Shown: positions 28,734 to 37,570 of the stretch, piece after piece | How the letters are laid out: the number at the start of each line of letters is the position of its first letter | Position numbering within the stretch: position 1 is the first letter of the stretch | Source of the DNA: Planctomycetota bacterium | Lineage (GTDB): Bacteria; Planctomycetota; UBA1135; UBA2386 | Reading direction: 5' to 3' | Length of the DNA: 64,000 bases | NCBI GenBank assembly: GCA_020848735.1 | Contig: JADLHO010000124.1 | Span: forward strand, 1 to 64,000 | Made by a program: the position numbers and the translations under genes | Notes under the pieces: model-generated | Told to the model about the DNA's origin: nothing | The model's database searches: none | The model's input: only the letters and a program-made list of their open reading frames with translations

Positions 28734-29650
28734 AGCCACCCGACCTCGAGAAGCTGCGCCTCTCCGGCCGCATCTCCGCGACCGTGCGCGAACACGGTCG
28801 CAAGCTCATCGTGGCGGGCGCCAGCATGCGCGCGATCGCCGAGGAGCTCGAGCAGATGATCTACGACCTCGGCGGTCGACCGGCCTTTCCGGTGCAGATG
28901 TCGCGCAACCACATCGCGGCGCACTACTGCTCGTCGACCGACGACGCGACGCACATCGAGCCGGGCGACATCGTGAAGCTCGACCTCGGCACCCACGTCG
29001 ACGGCTACGTCACCGACAACGCGCTCACCGTGGATCTGAAGAACGGGCCATCGTCCGCGCTCGTGGCGGCCTCGGAGGCCGCGCTCGCGAACGCGATCGC
29101 GGCGATGGGCCCCGGGGCATCGATCACCGAGATCGGGCAGCGCATCGAGTCGACGATCAAGGCCTTCGGCTTCACGCCGATCTACAACCTGACGGGGCAC
29201 GGCGTGGCGCGCTTCACCGTGCACTGCAGCCCGAGCATCCCGAACTACCCCGATCCGAAGGCCCCGCGCCTGCGGCCGAACCAGACGATCGCCTGCGAGC
29301 CCTTCGCCTGCGACGGCCGCGGGTTCATCCAGGAAGAGGGCAAGGCCGAGGTGTTCGGTCTCGCGCGGCAGCCCAAGCCCAAGGACAAGATCCCTCCCGA
29401 GTTGCTCGCCGCGGTGGAAACCGCCCAGGGCCTGCCCTTCGCCCGCCGGACCCTGCTGCGCGCGCTCGGCGACCAGCAGAAGGTCGAGGCCACGCTCCAG
29501 GCGCTCGAGCGCGCGAAGCTGCTGCACGAGTACCCGCCGCTCTGCGAGAAGCGCGGCGTGCGCGTCGCGCAGACCGAACACACGATCTTCATCGGCGAGT
29601 CCGGCGCGGAGGTGCTGACGAACCAGCCGCTGCCGCCGCGCGCGGTCTGA
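28730..29650 (+). CDS. map: Methionine aminopeptidase, type II (archaeal/eukaryotic class)
   Basis: A 306-residue pita-bread metalloprotease that removes N-terminal methionine. The five metal ligands are visible: the two Asp in KLDLGTHVDGYVTDNALT, His in NLTGHGVARFTVH, Glu in IACEPFA and the C-terminal Glu in QTEHTIFI. A helical insertion between the last two blocks (about residues 215-275, LRALGDQQKVEATLQALERA) identifies the type II class, usual in archaea and eukaryotes, rather than the type I enzyme normal in bacteria. ATG 28730 overlaps the preceding stop. Confidence 0.9.
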   Translation: MKPPDLEKLRLSGRISATVREHGRKLIVAGASMRAIAEELEQMIYDLGGRPAFPVQMSRNHIAAHYCSSTDDATHIEPGDIVKLDLGTHVDGYVTDNALTVDLKNGPSSALVAASEAALANAIAAMGPGASITEIGQRIESTIKAFGFTPIYNLTGHGVARFTVHCSPSIPNYPDPKAPRLRPNQTIACEPFACDGRGFIQEEGKAEVFGLARQPKPKDKIPPELLAAVETAQGLPFARRTLLRALGDQQKVEATLQALERAKLLHEYPPLCEKRGVRVAQTEHTIFIGESGAEVLTNQPLPPRAV

Positions 29651-29706
29651 GCGAGTCGCGAGATTCGGCGGGCGGGCGTGCGTTGCCCCGGCGCGGAGTC
29701 CGAGCC

Positions 29707-30156
29707 ATGACCAGACCACAGCCGCTCATCCTGCTCGCCACCGACTTCTCGACGCAGGCCGGCGCGGCCTACGGCGCGGTCATCGACCTCGCCCGACAGC
29801 TCGACGCATCCATCCTGCTGGCCCACGTGGTCGAGTCGTCGCCGATCACGCCCCACGGTGCGCCGCTCGCTCCCGTGCAGCTGCCGCCGGACATGGGCTC
29901 CCTGCTGAAGACCGCGCAGCGGCACATGGCGCAGGAGATCCAGAAGCTCGGCACCGTCGTCCACGTCGAGGTCGCCTGCGTGCCCGGGCCCGACGTGGCG
30001 CACAGCCTCACCGAGCTCGCGAAGGAGCGCGGTGCGGCGTTCATCGCGATCTCGACCCATGGGCGCACCGGCATCCGACGCCTCGTGCTCGGCAGCATCG
30101 CCGAGGCCGTCGTGCGGCACTCGACCGTGCCGGTGATCTGCTACCCGTCGCGCTGA
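29707..30156 (+). CDS. Universal stress protein (UspA family)
   Basis: A 149-residue single-domain Usp. The ATP-binding pattern is complete: LLATDFSTQA at the N-terminus, then STHGRTGIRRLVLGSIAEAVVRHSTVPV at the C-terminus, which gives the G-2x-G-9x-G(S/T) nucleotide loop. ATG 29707 is preferred over an upstream TTG because GGAG lies 7 nt before it. Usp proteins modulate survival under stress; the specific signal cannot be told. The gene is convergent with leucine dehydrogenase across a strong hairpin. Confidence 0.9.
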   Translation: MTRPQPLILLATDFSTQAGAAYGAVIDLARQLDASILLAHVVESSPITPHGAPLAPVQLPPDMGSLLKTAQRHMAQEIQKLGTVVHVEVACVPGPDVAHSLTELAKERGAAFIAISTHGRTGIRRLVLGSIAEAVVRHSTVPVICYPSR

Positions 30157-30222
30157 TCCACGACTCCCGGGATCGCGCGCGCGGCCGCTGCGGCGGAGGC
30201 TCGATCTCCTCCGCGAGTGGCG

Positions 30223-30257
30223 GAGAGCCCGTACGACGGTCTCTCTCTCGGGCTCTC
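30223..30257. terminator. Bidirectional hairpin, same stem as at 27118
   Basis: Perfect 9-bp inverted repeat GAGAGCCCG / CGGGCTCTC with a 17-nt loop, in the gap between the convergent Usp gene and leucine dehydrogenase, touching the stop codon of the latter. Same stem and same loop length as the hairpin at 27117-27153. Confidence 0.6.
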
Positions 30258-31311
30258 AGGCGCGCGCCTTGGCCTCGGCGACGATGTTCATCGCGAGGCG
30301 GTCGGCGGCATCGCTCGCGGGGATCTTCTCCTCGCTCGAGATCGACCAGACCTGGCGCAAGGCCTCGGGGATGCGCTCGATGCGACGCAGCGACTCGGCC
30401 TCGACGTACCCGCCGGGTGCGAACTCGACGGCGACGTTCACGATGCCGCCCGCATTGATCACGTAGTCGGGTGCGTAGAGCACACCGCGTTCGAAGAGCA
30501 CGCGGCCGTGCCGTGACTCGTGCAGCACGTTGTTCGCCGCGCCCGCGATGATCTTCGCGCGCAGGTTCGGCAAGGTCTTGTCGTTGAGGACCGCGCCGAG
30601 CGCGCAGGGCGCGAAGACGTCGCAGGCGATCCCGATGATCTCGTCGACGCCGGCCGCGGCGACGCCGAGCTTGTCGACGAGCGCCTTCACGCGGTCCTCG
30701 CGCGCATCGGCCACGGTCACGCGGGCGCCCGCCTTCACGAGTCGCTCGACGAGCGCGGAGCCCACCGCACCCACGCCCTGCACGGCGACGTGGCGCCCGC
30801 GCAGTTCATCGGTCCCGAAGTGCCAGCCGCACGCGGCGCGGATGCCGAGGAACACCCCGTAGGCGGTGTAGGGCGAGGGATTGCCGGAACCGCCGTCCTC
30901 GCGCGCGAGCCCGGAGACCCAGCGCGTCGAGCGTCGGACGACCTCGAGGTCGCCGATGCCGATGTTGACGTCCTCGGCGGTGATGTAACGACCGCCGAGG
31001 CTGTCGATGAAGCGCCCCATCGCGAGGAAGAGCTTCTCGGACTTCACCGCGCGCGGATCGCCGATGACCACCGACTTGCCGCCGCCGAGCCCGGTGTGCG
31101 CGACCGCGGACTTGAAGGTCATGCCGCGCGCGAGTCGCAGGACGTCGGTCAGGGCCTCGTCCTCGGATCCGTAGGGCCACATGCGCATGCCACCCAGGGC
31201 CGGACCGAGGGTGGTGTCATGGATCGCCACGAGGGCATGCAGGCCGGACTCCTTGTCCTTGGCACGCACGACGCGCTCGTAGCCGGCTACGGGAAGGTCG
31301 GTGATCTCCAT
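30256..31311 (-). CDS. ldh: Leucine (branched-chain amino acid) dehydrogenase
   Basis: A 351-residue NAD-dependent Glu/Leu/Phe/Val dehydrogenase that deaminates leucine, valine or isoleucine to the oxo acid. Family features: LHALVAIHDTTLGPALGGMR at the substrate site, the catalytic Lys region HTGLGGGKSVVIGDP, TAEDVNIGIGDLEVV and the NAD-binding GVGAVGSALVERL. Length matches leucine dehydrogenase and ATG 31311 matches the usual family start. An in-frame GTG at 31419, 10 nt after a TATAGT element, would add 36 residues and cannot be excluded. Confidence 0.92.
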   Translation of the reverse strand: MEITDLPVAGYERVVRAKDKESGLHALVAIHDTTLGPALGGMRMWPYGSEDEALTDVLRLARGMTFKSAVAHTGLGGGKSVVIGDPRAVKSEKLFLAMGRFIDSLGGRYITAEDVNIGIGDLEVVRRSTRWVSGLAREDGGSGNPSPYTAYGVFLGIRAACGWHFGTDELRGRHVAVQGVGAVGSALVERLVKAGARVTVADAREDRVKALVDKLGVAAAGVDEIIGIACDVFAPCALGAVLNDKTLPNLRAKIIAGAANNVLHESRHGRVLFERGVLYAPDYVINAGGIVNVAVEFAPGGYVEAESLRRIERIPEALRQVWSISSEEKIPASDAADRLAMNIVAEAKARA

Positions 31312-31429
31312 GGGAGCTTGGGCAGACGCGAACAGAGCTGCGGCCGGTTCGACGGCCTGGCTTCGAGGGGCGCGGCGATCGGCCGGGGAGGGGTCGGATG
31401 CCGCGGATGCCCGCGACACGGATCGCGCG

Positions 31430-31435
31430 ACTATA
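31430..31435 (-). promoter_or_regulatory. -10-like TATAGT upstream of leucine dehydrogenase
   Basis: The best -10 match in this upstream region. It lies 118 nt before ATG 31311 but only 10 nt before the in-frame GTG at 31419. Confidence 0.4.
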
Positions 31436-31498
31436 GGAAGGACGGCCCGCCCGAGCCAAGCGCGCGGATCACGGCGCGCGGAGCCTCACGTCCGCGGA

Positions 31499-31530
31499 CC
31501 CTCAGTCCCCTTCGCCCTCAGTCCCCTTCG
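31499..31530. repeat. Perfect 16-bp tandem duplication
   Basis: Two head-to-tail copies of a 16-bp unit directly downstream of the HDOD gene stop codon (31534). The sequence around the stop codon looks like a third, degenerate copy, so the gene end may have been involved in the duplication. Confidence 0.8.
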
Positions 31531-31533
31531 CCT

Positions 31534-32409
31534 TCACTCCCACGGCAGGCTCGTCGCCTCGAACTCCTCGCGGATCCGCGGGAGCAGGTCCTGGACCTGT
31601 TGCGGGTCGAGGCCGACCTGGTCGTAGACCTCGGGCTGGAAGGCCGGCACCAGCGTGCCGCGGGTCGACGGCATCCCGGCGCTCCACGCCGCGTGGTCGG
31701 CGAGATGGATCAGCGACGAGAGCGAGCGGTGGAAGGGATCACGGTCCGGCGCATGGTGGTAGCGGATCGCGATCGTCAGGTCCTCCGGGAGGAACCACTT
31801 CACCCCGAGCACGCTGCCGACGTCGGCATGGTTGAAGCCGAAGACCTCGTTCTCCACCTCGATCTCCGGGCGTCCGCTCCGGGCCGCCGTGGCGAGCGCG
31901 TGCGTGTAGGCCTGCGTCGCCTTCTCGAGCAGGATGATCTTCCCGATGTCGTGCAGCAGACCGCAGATGTAGAGGTCTTCCGCGTAGGCGGAACCGAACC
32001 TCGCGCTGTGCGAGCCGAGCACGCGCGCCGCGACGGCCGTCATCACCGAATGCCGCCAGAACTCGGTCGGCGAGAAGTTGTCGATCTCGGTGCGGTTGCG
32101 TCCGAAGACGCTGAACACCGCCGCCTTCAGCGCGACCTTCTTGGTCATGCTGAAGCCCATGATGGAGACCGCGAGCGCGATCGACGAGACGCGGACCTGC
32201 AGCCCGTAATAGGCCGAGTTGACGATCCGCAGGACGTTGGTCGAGACCGAAGGATCGGTCGCGATGACGTTCGCGACGTCATCCGCCGACGAGTCCTCCG
32301 ACGCGATGACTTCGTTCAGCTTGACCAGGACCTCCGGCATCGTCGGGAGCTCCATGGTCTTGTTGACCAGCTTGAGGATGCTGGTGGGATTCGCGACTGC
32401 TTCGCTCAT
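31534..32409 (-). CDS. HDOD-domain signalling protein
   Basis: A 291-residue protein made almost wholly of an HDOD domain (about 15-215), a catalytically altered HD relative used as an output or scaffold module in bacterial signalling. Seen: TMELPTMPEVLVKLNEVI, VLRIVNSAYYG, FWRHSVMTAVAARVL, YICGLLHDIGKIILL and FGFNHADVGSVLGVKW. The C-terminal part after RYHHAPDRDPFHRSL is helical and of unknown role. ATG 32409 has a good AGAGGA ribosome-binding site 9 nt upstream, unlike the leaderless genes around it. It is divergent from the glycosyltransferase gene at 32704. Confidence 0.9.
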   Translation of the reverse strand: MSEAVANPTSILKLVNKTMELPTMPEVLVKLNEVIASEDSSADDVANVIATDPSVSTNVLRIVNSAYYGLQVRVSSIALAVSIMGFSMTKKVALKAAVFSVFGRNRTEIDNFSPTEFWRHSVMTAVAARVLGSHSARFGSAYAEDLYICGLLHDIGKIILLEKATQAYTHALATAARSGRPEIEVENEVFGFNHADVGSVLGVKWFLPEDLTIAIRYHHAPDRDPFHRSLSSLIHLADHAAWSAGMPSTRGTLVPAFQPEVYDQVGLDPQQVQDLLPRIREEFEATSLPWE

Positions 32410-32703
32410 CGATCGTGGTCCTCTGCGCCTTGTGACCGGAGCTATCGACGACCAACCGGCCAGACTTGAGACTCGTTGCGGGCGACGAGGCCGCCGTCCG
32501 TCCGGCGGCACGCCACCGATCCGGGCCTGATCGACCGCGCGGCGGATCCGCTGCACGGGTCGATCACCTCATCGGGCGGACCCCCTCGCGCGGACCGGCC
32601 GCCGCGCCTCCGCCCCGGCCTGCCCGCGCGCCGACACTGGAATCCGCGCGCGCCGCGCGGATCCTCGGGCCGCCCGGCGATCCGGCCGCCCCTCCCCGCC
32701 CTC

Positions 32704-33927
32704 ATGAGCCACCCGTTCCGCAACGTCGTGTTCCTGTCGCAGCGGGTTCCACACCCACCCGACCGCGGGGACCGGATCTCGACGCACCACATCCTGCGCC
32801 ACTTCCGTGCCGCGGGCTGCCGGGTCCGCGTCGGTTGCTTCCGCGAGGACGATCGCGACGACCAGGCGGTCGAGGAGCTGCGCGGCATGGTCGACGAGGT
32901 CGTCGCCCCTCGCATCCACCCGAAGCGACGCAAGCTCGTCTGCCTGCGCGGATTGCTCACGGGCGAGGCGTTGACGCTGCCCTACTTCCGCAGTCCGGAG
33001 CTCGAGCAGGCCGTCGCGCGCTGGCAGCGCGACGCCAAGGCCGACCTCTTCTTCCACTACTCCTCGTCGATGGGGCAGTACGGGTTGCGGCACGCCGACG
33101 TCGCGCGCGTGATGCACTTCGCGGAGCTCGACTCCGACAAGTGGCGCCAGTACGCCGCCAAGAGCGGCCGGCTCGGGCGCTTCGTCTACGGCCGTGAGGC
33201 ACGTCTGCTGCTCGAGTTCGAGCGGCGCATCGCGCACGAGTTCGACGCCTCGCTCGTCGTCTCCGACGTCGAACGCGAGCTCTTCGTGCGTTGCATCGAC
33301 GGCGTGGTGCCGCATGTGGTGCCCAACGGCGTCGATGTCGATCACTTCAGCTCGCGCGACGGCAGCGCGCGCGATCCGCACACGCTGATCTTCACCGGCG
33401 TGATGGACTACGAGCCCAATGTCGATGGCGTGCTCTGGTTCGTCGACTCGTGCTGGCCCCGCATCCGCGCCGTGTTCGGCGGCGCACGGCTGCTCGTCGT
33501 CGGCAACCGCCCGGCGCCGCGCATCGCCGCGCTGAACGGTCGCGAGGGGATCGAGGTGACGGGTTGGGTCAAGGAGACGCCGCCGTACTTCGACCGCGCC
33601 GCAGTCGCGATCGCCCCTCTGCGGCTGGCCCGCGGCATCCAGAACAAGGTGCTCGAGGCGATGAGCATGGGCCTGCCGGTCGTCGCGTCGCCGCAGGCGG
33701 CGCAGGGCCTCGGCACCGTCGACCCCGAGACGCTCGCGGTCGCGAAGGACGAGGACGCGATCACGACCGCGGTGCTGCGCTACCTGCGGGAGCCCGCGCT
33801 CGCACGCGCCACCGGGGCGCGCGCCGCGCGCTTCGTCCGCAAGCAGTTCCGCTGGGAGCACATGCTCGCGCGCTTCGACGCCATGCTCGAGTCGGTCGCG
33901 GCGGCCAGGATGGCGCCCGCGCGATGA
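32704..33927 (+). CDS. GT4 glycosyltransferase of the XrtA/PEP-CTERM-associated (TIGR03087) type
   Basis: A 407-residue GT4 enzyme whose N-terminal domain matches the sugar transferases found with exosortase XrtA gene clusters: SQRVPHPPDRGDRISTHHIL, RGLLTGEALTLPYFRSPEL and FHYSSSMGQYG. The C-terminal domain has FTGVMDYEPNVDGVLWF, GWVKETPPYFDRAAVAIAPL and RGIQNKVLEAMSMGLPVV, where the E-x7-E motif is reduced to one Glu. ATG 32704 is chosen because upstream residues have no family match. No exosortase or PEP-CTERM protein lies in the window. It overlaps the next gene by ATGA. Confidence 0.87.
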   Translation: MSHPFRNVVFLSQRVPHPPDRGDRISTHHILRHFRAAGCRVRVGCFREDDRDDQAVEELRGMVDEVVAPRIHPKRRKLVCLRGLLTGEALTLPYFRSPELEQAVARWQRDAKADLFFHYSSSMGQYGLRHADVARVMHFAELDSDKWRQYAAKSGRLGRFVYGREARLLLEFERRIAHEFDASLVVSDVERELFVRCIDGVVPHVVPNGVDVDHFSSRDGSARDPHTLIFTGVMDYEPNVDGVLWFVDSCWPRIRAVFGGARLLVVGNRPAPRIAALNGREGIEVTGWVKETPPYFDRAAVAIAPLRLARGIQNKVLEAMSMGLPVVASPQAAQGLGTVDPETLAVAKDEDAITTAVLRYLREPALARATGARAARFVRKQFRWEHMLARFDAMLESVAAARMAPAR

Positions 33928-35405
33928 GTCCGCCCCCGCGCCCGCTGGCTGCGCTCGCCATCGCGTTCTCCGCGATCTGGATCGCCCTCGCGCTCTGGCT
34001 GCCCTTCTGGCGCCTCGACCATCCCTTCGAGATCGAGTGGATGGGTGGCGCGTTCGCGGATCACGTCGCGCGCATCCTCGACGGCGAGCGCCTCTACGTC
34101 GCGCCGAGCGCGGACTTCATCCCCTACCTCTACACGCCGCTCTACATGTACCTCGCGGCCGGCGTCTCGCTCCTGACGGGCGAAGGCTTCCTGCCGCTGC
34201 GACTCACGTCGATCCTCGCGTCGATCGCCACGCTCGTCCTCCTCTTCGTCTTCGTGCGGCGTCGCACGCACTCGCCCACCTCGGCGATCGTCACCTGCGG
34301 GATCTGGTCGGCCTGCTACTTCCTCGTCGAGACCTGGTACGACGCCGAACGCGTCGACAGCACCTTCGTCGCACTGCTGCTCGGCACGCTCCTGCTCCTC
34401 GACGCCGGGCGCCGCAGCCCGTCGGCCATCGCCGCCGCGCTGTTGCTCGTGCTCGCCTACTTCACGAAGCAGACCGCGCTGCTGCTCGCGCCGCCCCTGG
34501 CCGTGTTCGCCGCGATCCGTGCGCCGCGCCGTGGCGCGCTCTTCGCGCTCGTGTTCGGCATCGTGTGGTTCGCCACGACGCGCGCGATGGACGCCTTGCA
34601 CGACGGCTGGTTCAGCTTCTACACGTGGACCCTGCCGAAGCAGCACGAGTACGTCTTCGGCCCCTTCGTGCAGTTCTGGATCACCGACTCGCGCACGCTG
34701 TGGCCGCTGCTCCTCCTCGTGGCGCCGTGCTACTTCGCGCGTGGGCTCGCCTCCGGCGATCGGCGCAGCACCCTCGCCGACGGCGCCTGGTTCGGGGGGC
34801 TGCTGATCGCGGGACTCGCCTCGCGCATGCACGTCGGCGGCGCCGTGAACGTGCTGATGCCCACCTGGCTGGGCTTCTCGATCGTCACCGGACTCGCCTG
34901 GCATCGCGGTCCGACCTGGCTCCGCGCCGTCGTGCTCGCGCAGCTCGCGTTCTTCGCGATCAAGTTCGGCAACTCGGACCAGCCACGTGAGCCGGGACTG
35001 CTCGACATCGCGGAGTACCTGCCCAGCGCCGCCGATCGCGTCGCCGGCGAACGGCTCGTGCAGTTGCTGCGCGAGGCCGACGGCGACGTGATCGTCCCGT
35101 TCCACGGCTACCTGCCGAGACTCGCCGGCAAGCGCGGCGGAGCGCACGCGATGGCGATCATCGACATCCGCGGCAGCGACGACGCGGCGCTGGCCCAGCG
35201 CGTCGTGCGCGAGTTCTGGGACTCCGCGCGCACACGGCGCGCGGGGCTCGTCGTGCTCGACGAGAACCTCGACGGCATGGGCGATCTGATCGTCCCGGGC
35301 TACCGCTTCGAGGGGCGCCTCGTCCCCGAGGGCGACGCGCGGACGTTCATGCCCCCGATCGGACTGAAGACGCGACCGATCCTGCTCTTCCGCCGCGACC
35401 CGTGA
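33924..35405 (+). CDS. GT-C fold membrane glycosyltransferase (GT39-like)
   Basis: A 493-residue protein with about ten to eleven membrane helices, consistent with a dolichyl- or undecaprenyl-phosphate-sugar-dependent GT-C glycosyltransferase. The first external loop (HPFEIEWMGGAFADHVARI, then YVAPSADFIPYLYTPLYMYL) holds acidic residues typical of the catalytic loop. The C-terminal 120 residues form a soluble domain (DGDVIVPFHGYLPRLAGKRG). Coupled to the XrtA-type glycosyltransferase; the pair probably acts in surface polysaccharide or glycoprotein assembly. Confidence 0.8.
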   Translation: MSPPPRPLAALAIAFSAIWIALALWLPFWRLDHPFEIEWMGGAFADHVARILDGERLYVAPSADFIPYLYTPLYMYLAAGVSLLTGEGFLPLRLTSILASIATLVLLFVFVRRRTHSPTSAIVTCGIWSACYFLVETWYDAERVDSTFVALLLGTLLLLDAGRRSPSAIAAALLLVLAYFTKQTALLLAPPLAVFAAIRAPRRGALFALVFGIVWFATTRAMDALHDGWFSFYTWTLPKQHEYVFGPFVQFWITDSRTLWPLLLLVAPCYFARGLASGDRRSTLADGAWFGGLLIAGLASRMHVGGAVNVLMPTWLGFSIVTGLAWHRGPTWLRAVVLAQLAFFAIKFGNSDQPREPGLLDIAEYLPSAADRVAGERLVQLLREADGDVIVPFHGYLPRLAGKRGGAHAMAIIDIRGSDDAALAQRVVREFWDSARTRRAGLVVLDENLDGMGDLIVPGYRFEGRLVPEGDARTFMPPIGLKTRPILLFRRDP

Positions 35406-35436
35406 CGGGCGCGGCGTCGCGGGTCGGCGCCGCCGA

Positions 35437-36657
35437 TCAGTCCGACTTCGCGCCCGACGGCACCAGGTCGTAGATGCGACCGTCGAAGCAGCAGATGACG
35501 AGTTCGCCGTTCTCGCGCTCGCCGAACGACGCGAGCGGCGCCGGGGCCTTGCCGATGCGCAGCACGTCGTGCTTGCCGGACTCGCGATCCTCGAGGACCG
35601 CCCACACGTTGCAGAGCGCGAAGTCGCCGTAGACGAAACGACCGACGAGCTGCGGCAACGCCTTGCCGCGGTAGACGTGGCCGCCCGTGATCGAGATGCC
35701 TTCACCACGCGGATACTCCGCGACCGGGGCGACGAGCCCGGCGAGCTCCTCCGGCTTGCGCTCGGTGTTCGGCGGGAACGTGTGCGTGGCCTCCATCAGC
35801 GGCCAGCCGTAGTTGCCGCCCTTCACGAGCCGATCGACCTCTTCGAAGAGGTTCTGGCCGACGTCGCCGCACCAGAGCTCACCCGTCTCGCGGTCGAAGG
35901 AGATGCGCCAGGGGTTGCGCAGGCCGTAGCACCAGGTCTCGCCGCGCGCCCCCTCCCTGCCGACGAAGGGATTGTCGGACGGGATCGCGTAGGGCTTCTC
36001 GCTCGTCGCCCCGCGCACGTCGATGCGCAGCACCTTCGCGAGGAGGGAGGCGAGGTTCTGGCCGGTGCCGCCGAGATCGTTCGCGGCGCCGCCGTCGCCG
36101 AGCGCGATGTAGAGCATCCCGTCGCGACCGAAGAGGATCGTGCCGCCGTTGTGGTTCCCCCAGGGCTGCGGGACGCGCATCACCACGAGTTCGCTCGCGC
36201 GGTCGGCCTCGATCGCCTCGCCGTCGCGCTTCGTGGTGAAGCGCGAGATCACGCTCTCGCGCTTCAGCGACGCACCGGAGCCGCCGATCTTGCGCGACCA
36301 GTAGACGTAGACGAACGCATTCGAATCGAGGTAGCCCGGGTCGAAGCAGAAGCCGAGCAGACCCTCCTCGTTGTGTCCGCCGTTGCCCGGGTGGAAGGCA
36401 TCCTTGCCGAGGTCGAGCACCGTGCGACGCTCCGACTGCTTGCCGTCGGCCGGCACGCGCAGGAGGCGGCCGGTCTGCTCGAGGACCCAGAGCCAGCCCG
36501 GGTCCTTCGCGTGCTGCGTCAGGAGGAGCGGCCGATCGAACTTCTCCTGCGCCGGGAAGGCATCGACGAAGCGGACGACGGCGGACTGATCCTGCGCGCA
36601 TGCCGCGCCGGCGAGCGCGAGGGCGGCGAGGCAGAGGGTGGAGGCGGGTCGTGGCAT
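35437..36657 (-). CDS. Secreted PQQ-type sugar (sorbosone-like) dehydrogenase
   Basis: A 406-residue exported beta-propeller of the PQQ-dependent glucose/sorbosone dehydrogenase family. A signal peptide (1-21, LALAGAACAQ) is followed by DRPLLLTQHAKDPGWLWV, HNEEGLLGFCFDPGYLDS, GNHNGGTILFGRDGMLYIA with LGDGG, and YGLRNPWRISFDRETGELW with GDVGQN, the conserved PQQ/Ca-binding blades. The family oxidises sugars or sugar alcohols and passes electrons to quinone or cytochrome. ATG 36657 lies 11 nt after TAGAAC. It is divergent from the ABC ATPase gene at 36763. Confidence 0.9.
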   Translation of the reverse strand: MPRPASTLCLAALALAGAACAQDQSAVVRFVDAFPAQEKFDRPLLLTQHAKDPGWLWVLEQTGRLLRVPADGKQSERRTVLDLGKDAFHPGNGGHNEEGLLGFCFDPGYLDSNAFVYVYWSRKIGGSGASLKRESVISRFTTKRDGEAIEADRASELVVMRVPQPWGNHNGGTILFGRDGMLYIALGDGGAANDLGGTGQNLASLLAKVLRIDVRGATSEKPYAIPSDNPFVGREGARGETWCYGLRNPWRISFDRETGELWCGDVGQNLFEEVDRLVKGGNYGWPLMEATHTFPPNTERKPEELAGLVAPVAEYPRGEGISITGGHVYRGKALPQLVGRFVYGDFALCNVWAVLEDRESGKHDVLRIGKAPAPLASFGERENGELVICCFDGRIYDLVPSGAKSD

Positions 36658-36668
36658 GGTGCGGCGGA

Positions 36669-36674
36669 GTTCTA
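36669..36674 (-). promoter_or_regulatory. -10-like TAGAAC, 11 nt before ATG 36657
   Basis: TANNNC/T-type hexamer spaced for a near-leaderless transcript of the dehydrogenase gene. Confidence 0.35.
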
Positions 36675-36745
36675 CGGCACGGCGCGGCCCGGACCCAAGT
36701 CGCGTTCCCGTCGCGAACGGGCGTGGCCGTGCTCGCGATGCGGCG

Positions 36746-36751
36746 TACGGT
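36746..36751 (+). promoter_or_regulatory. -10-like TACGGT, 11 nt before GTG 36763
   Basis: TANNNT hexamer for the divergent ABC ATPase gene, again spaced for a near-leaderless transcript. Confidence 0.4.
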
Positions 36752-36762
36752 GTCGCGCGCCC

Positions 36763-37563
36763 GTGATCCACGTCTCCGGACTCCGCGTCGTCTACGGCGA
36801 GCTCGTCGCCGTCGGCGGTCTCGATCTGCACGCTGCGGCCGGCAGCATCCTGGCCCTGCTGGGACCGAACGGCGCCGGCAAGAGCTCGACCATCCGCTGC
36901 CTCGTCGGCCTGCAGAGGCCGAGCGCGGGCACGCTCCGCGTCGCGGGCCATGACGTCCTCGCCGCGCCCGCCGAGGCCCGCCGGGCCGTCTCCTATCTCG
37001 CCGAGGTCACGCGCGTGCACGACGCGCTGAGCCCGCTCGAGTACCTCGAACTCAAGGGCCGGCTCTTCGACCTGGACGAGGCCACCATCGCCTTGCGCGC
37101 GCGACGTCTGCTCGAGGGCTTCGGTCTCGCCGAACGGCTCCATCAGCCGATGGCGGGCTTCAGCAAAGGCATGGTCCAGAAGGCCTCGCTGGCGGCCGCG
37201 CTCCTGGTCGAGCCGAAGGTGCTCGTGCTCGACGAGCCGCTCACCGGTCTCGACGTCGACGCCACGCTCGTCGTGAAGGAGGTCCTCCGGGGCTTCGCCG
37301 CGCGCGGGGGCACCGTGCTCTACAGCAGCCACCTGTTGGACGTCGTCGAGACGCTCGCGGACGTGGTCGCGGTGATCGACCGCGGCCAGCTCCTCGCCTG
37401 CGGCACGCTCGCCGAGCTGCGCGACCGCGCGGGGACCGGGGCCGCGCGCCTCGACGAGGTCTTCCGCGTCCTGACCCACGCCGCCGACCCCGCGCTCCGG
37501 GCCCGCGCGATCCTCGACGCGTCCCGCGAAACCCCGCAAGGGCAGGCGCGGAACGGCCGATGA
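36763..37563 (+). CDS. ABC transporter ATP-binding protein without adjacent permease
   Basis: A 266-residue ATPase. Walker A GPNGAGKSST, signature FSKGMVQKASLAAAL, Walker B VLVLDEPLTGLDVD and switch His in YSSHLLDVVETL are all present. The FSKGM variant belongs to ABC-2-type exporters. GTG 36763 (VIHVSGLRVVYG) is the natural domain start. The next gene encodes a lipoprotein rather than a permease. The nearest unpaired permease-like gene is at 47057-48565, a possible but unproven partner. Confidence 0.88.
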   Translation: MIHVSGLRVVYGELVAVGGLDLHAAAGSILALLGPNGAGKSSTIRCLVGLQRPSAGTLRVAGHDVLAAPAEARRAVSYLAEVTRVHDALSPLEYLELKGRLFDLDEATIALRARRLLEGFGLAERLHQPMAGFSKGMVQKASLAAALLVEPKVLVLDEPLTGLDVDATLVVKEVLRGFAARGGTVLYSSHLLDVVETLADVVAVIDRGQLLACGTLAELRDRAGTGAARLDEVFRVLTHAADPALRARAILDASRETPQGQARNGR

Positions 37564-37570
37564 GTGCGGC

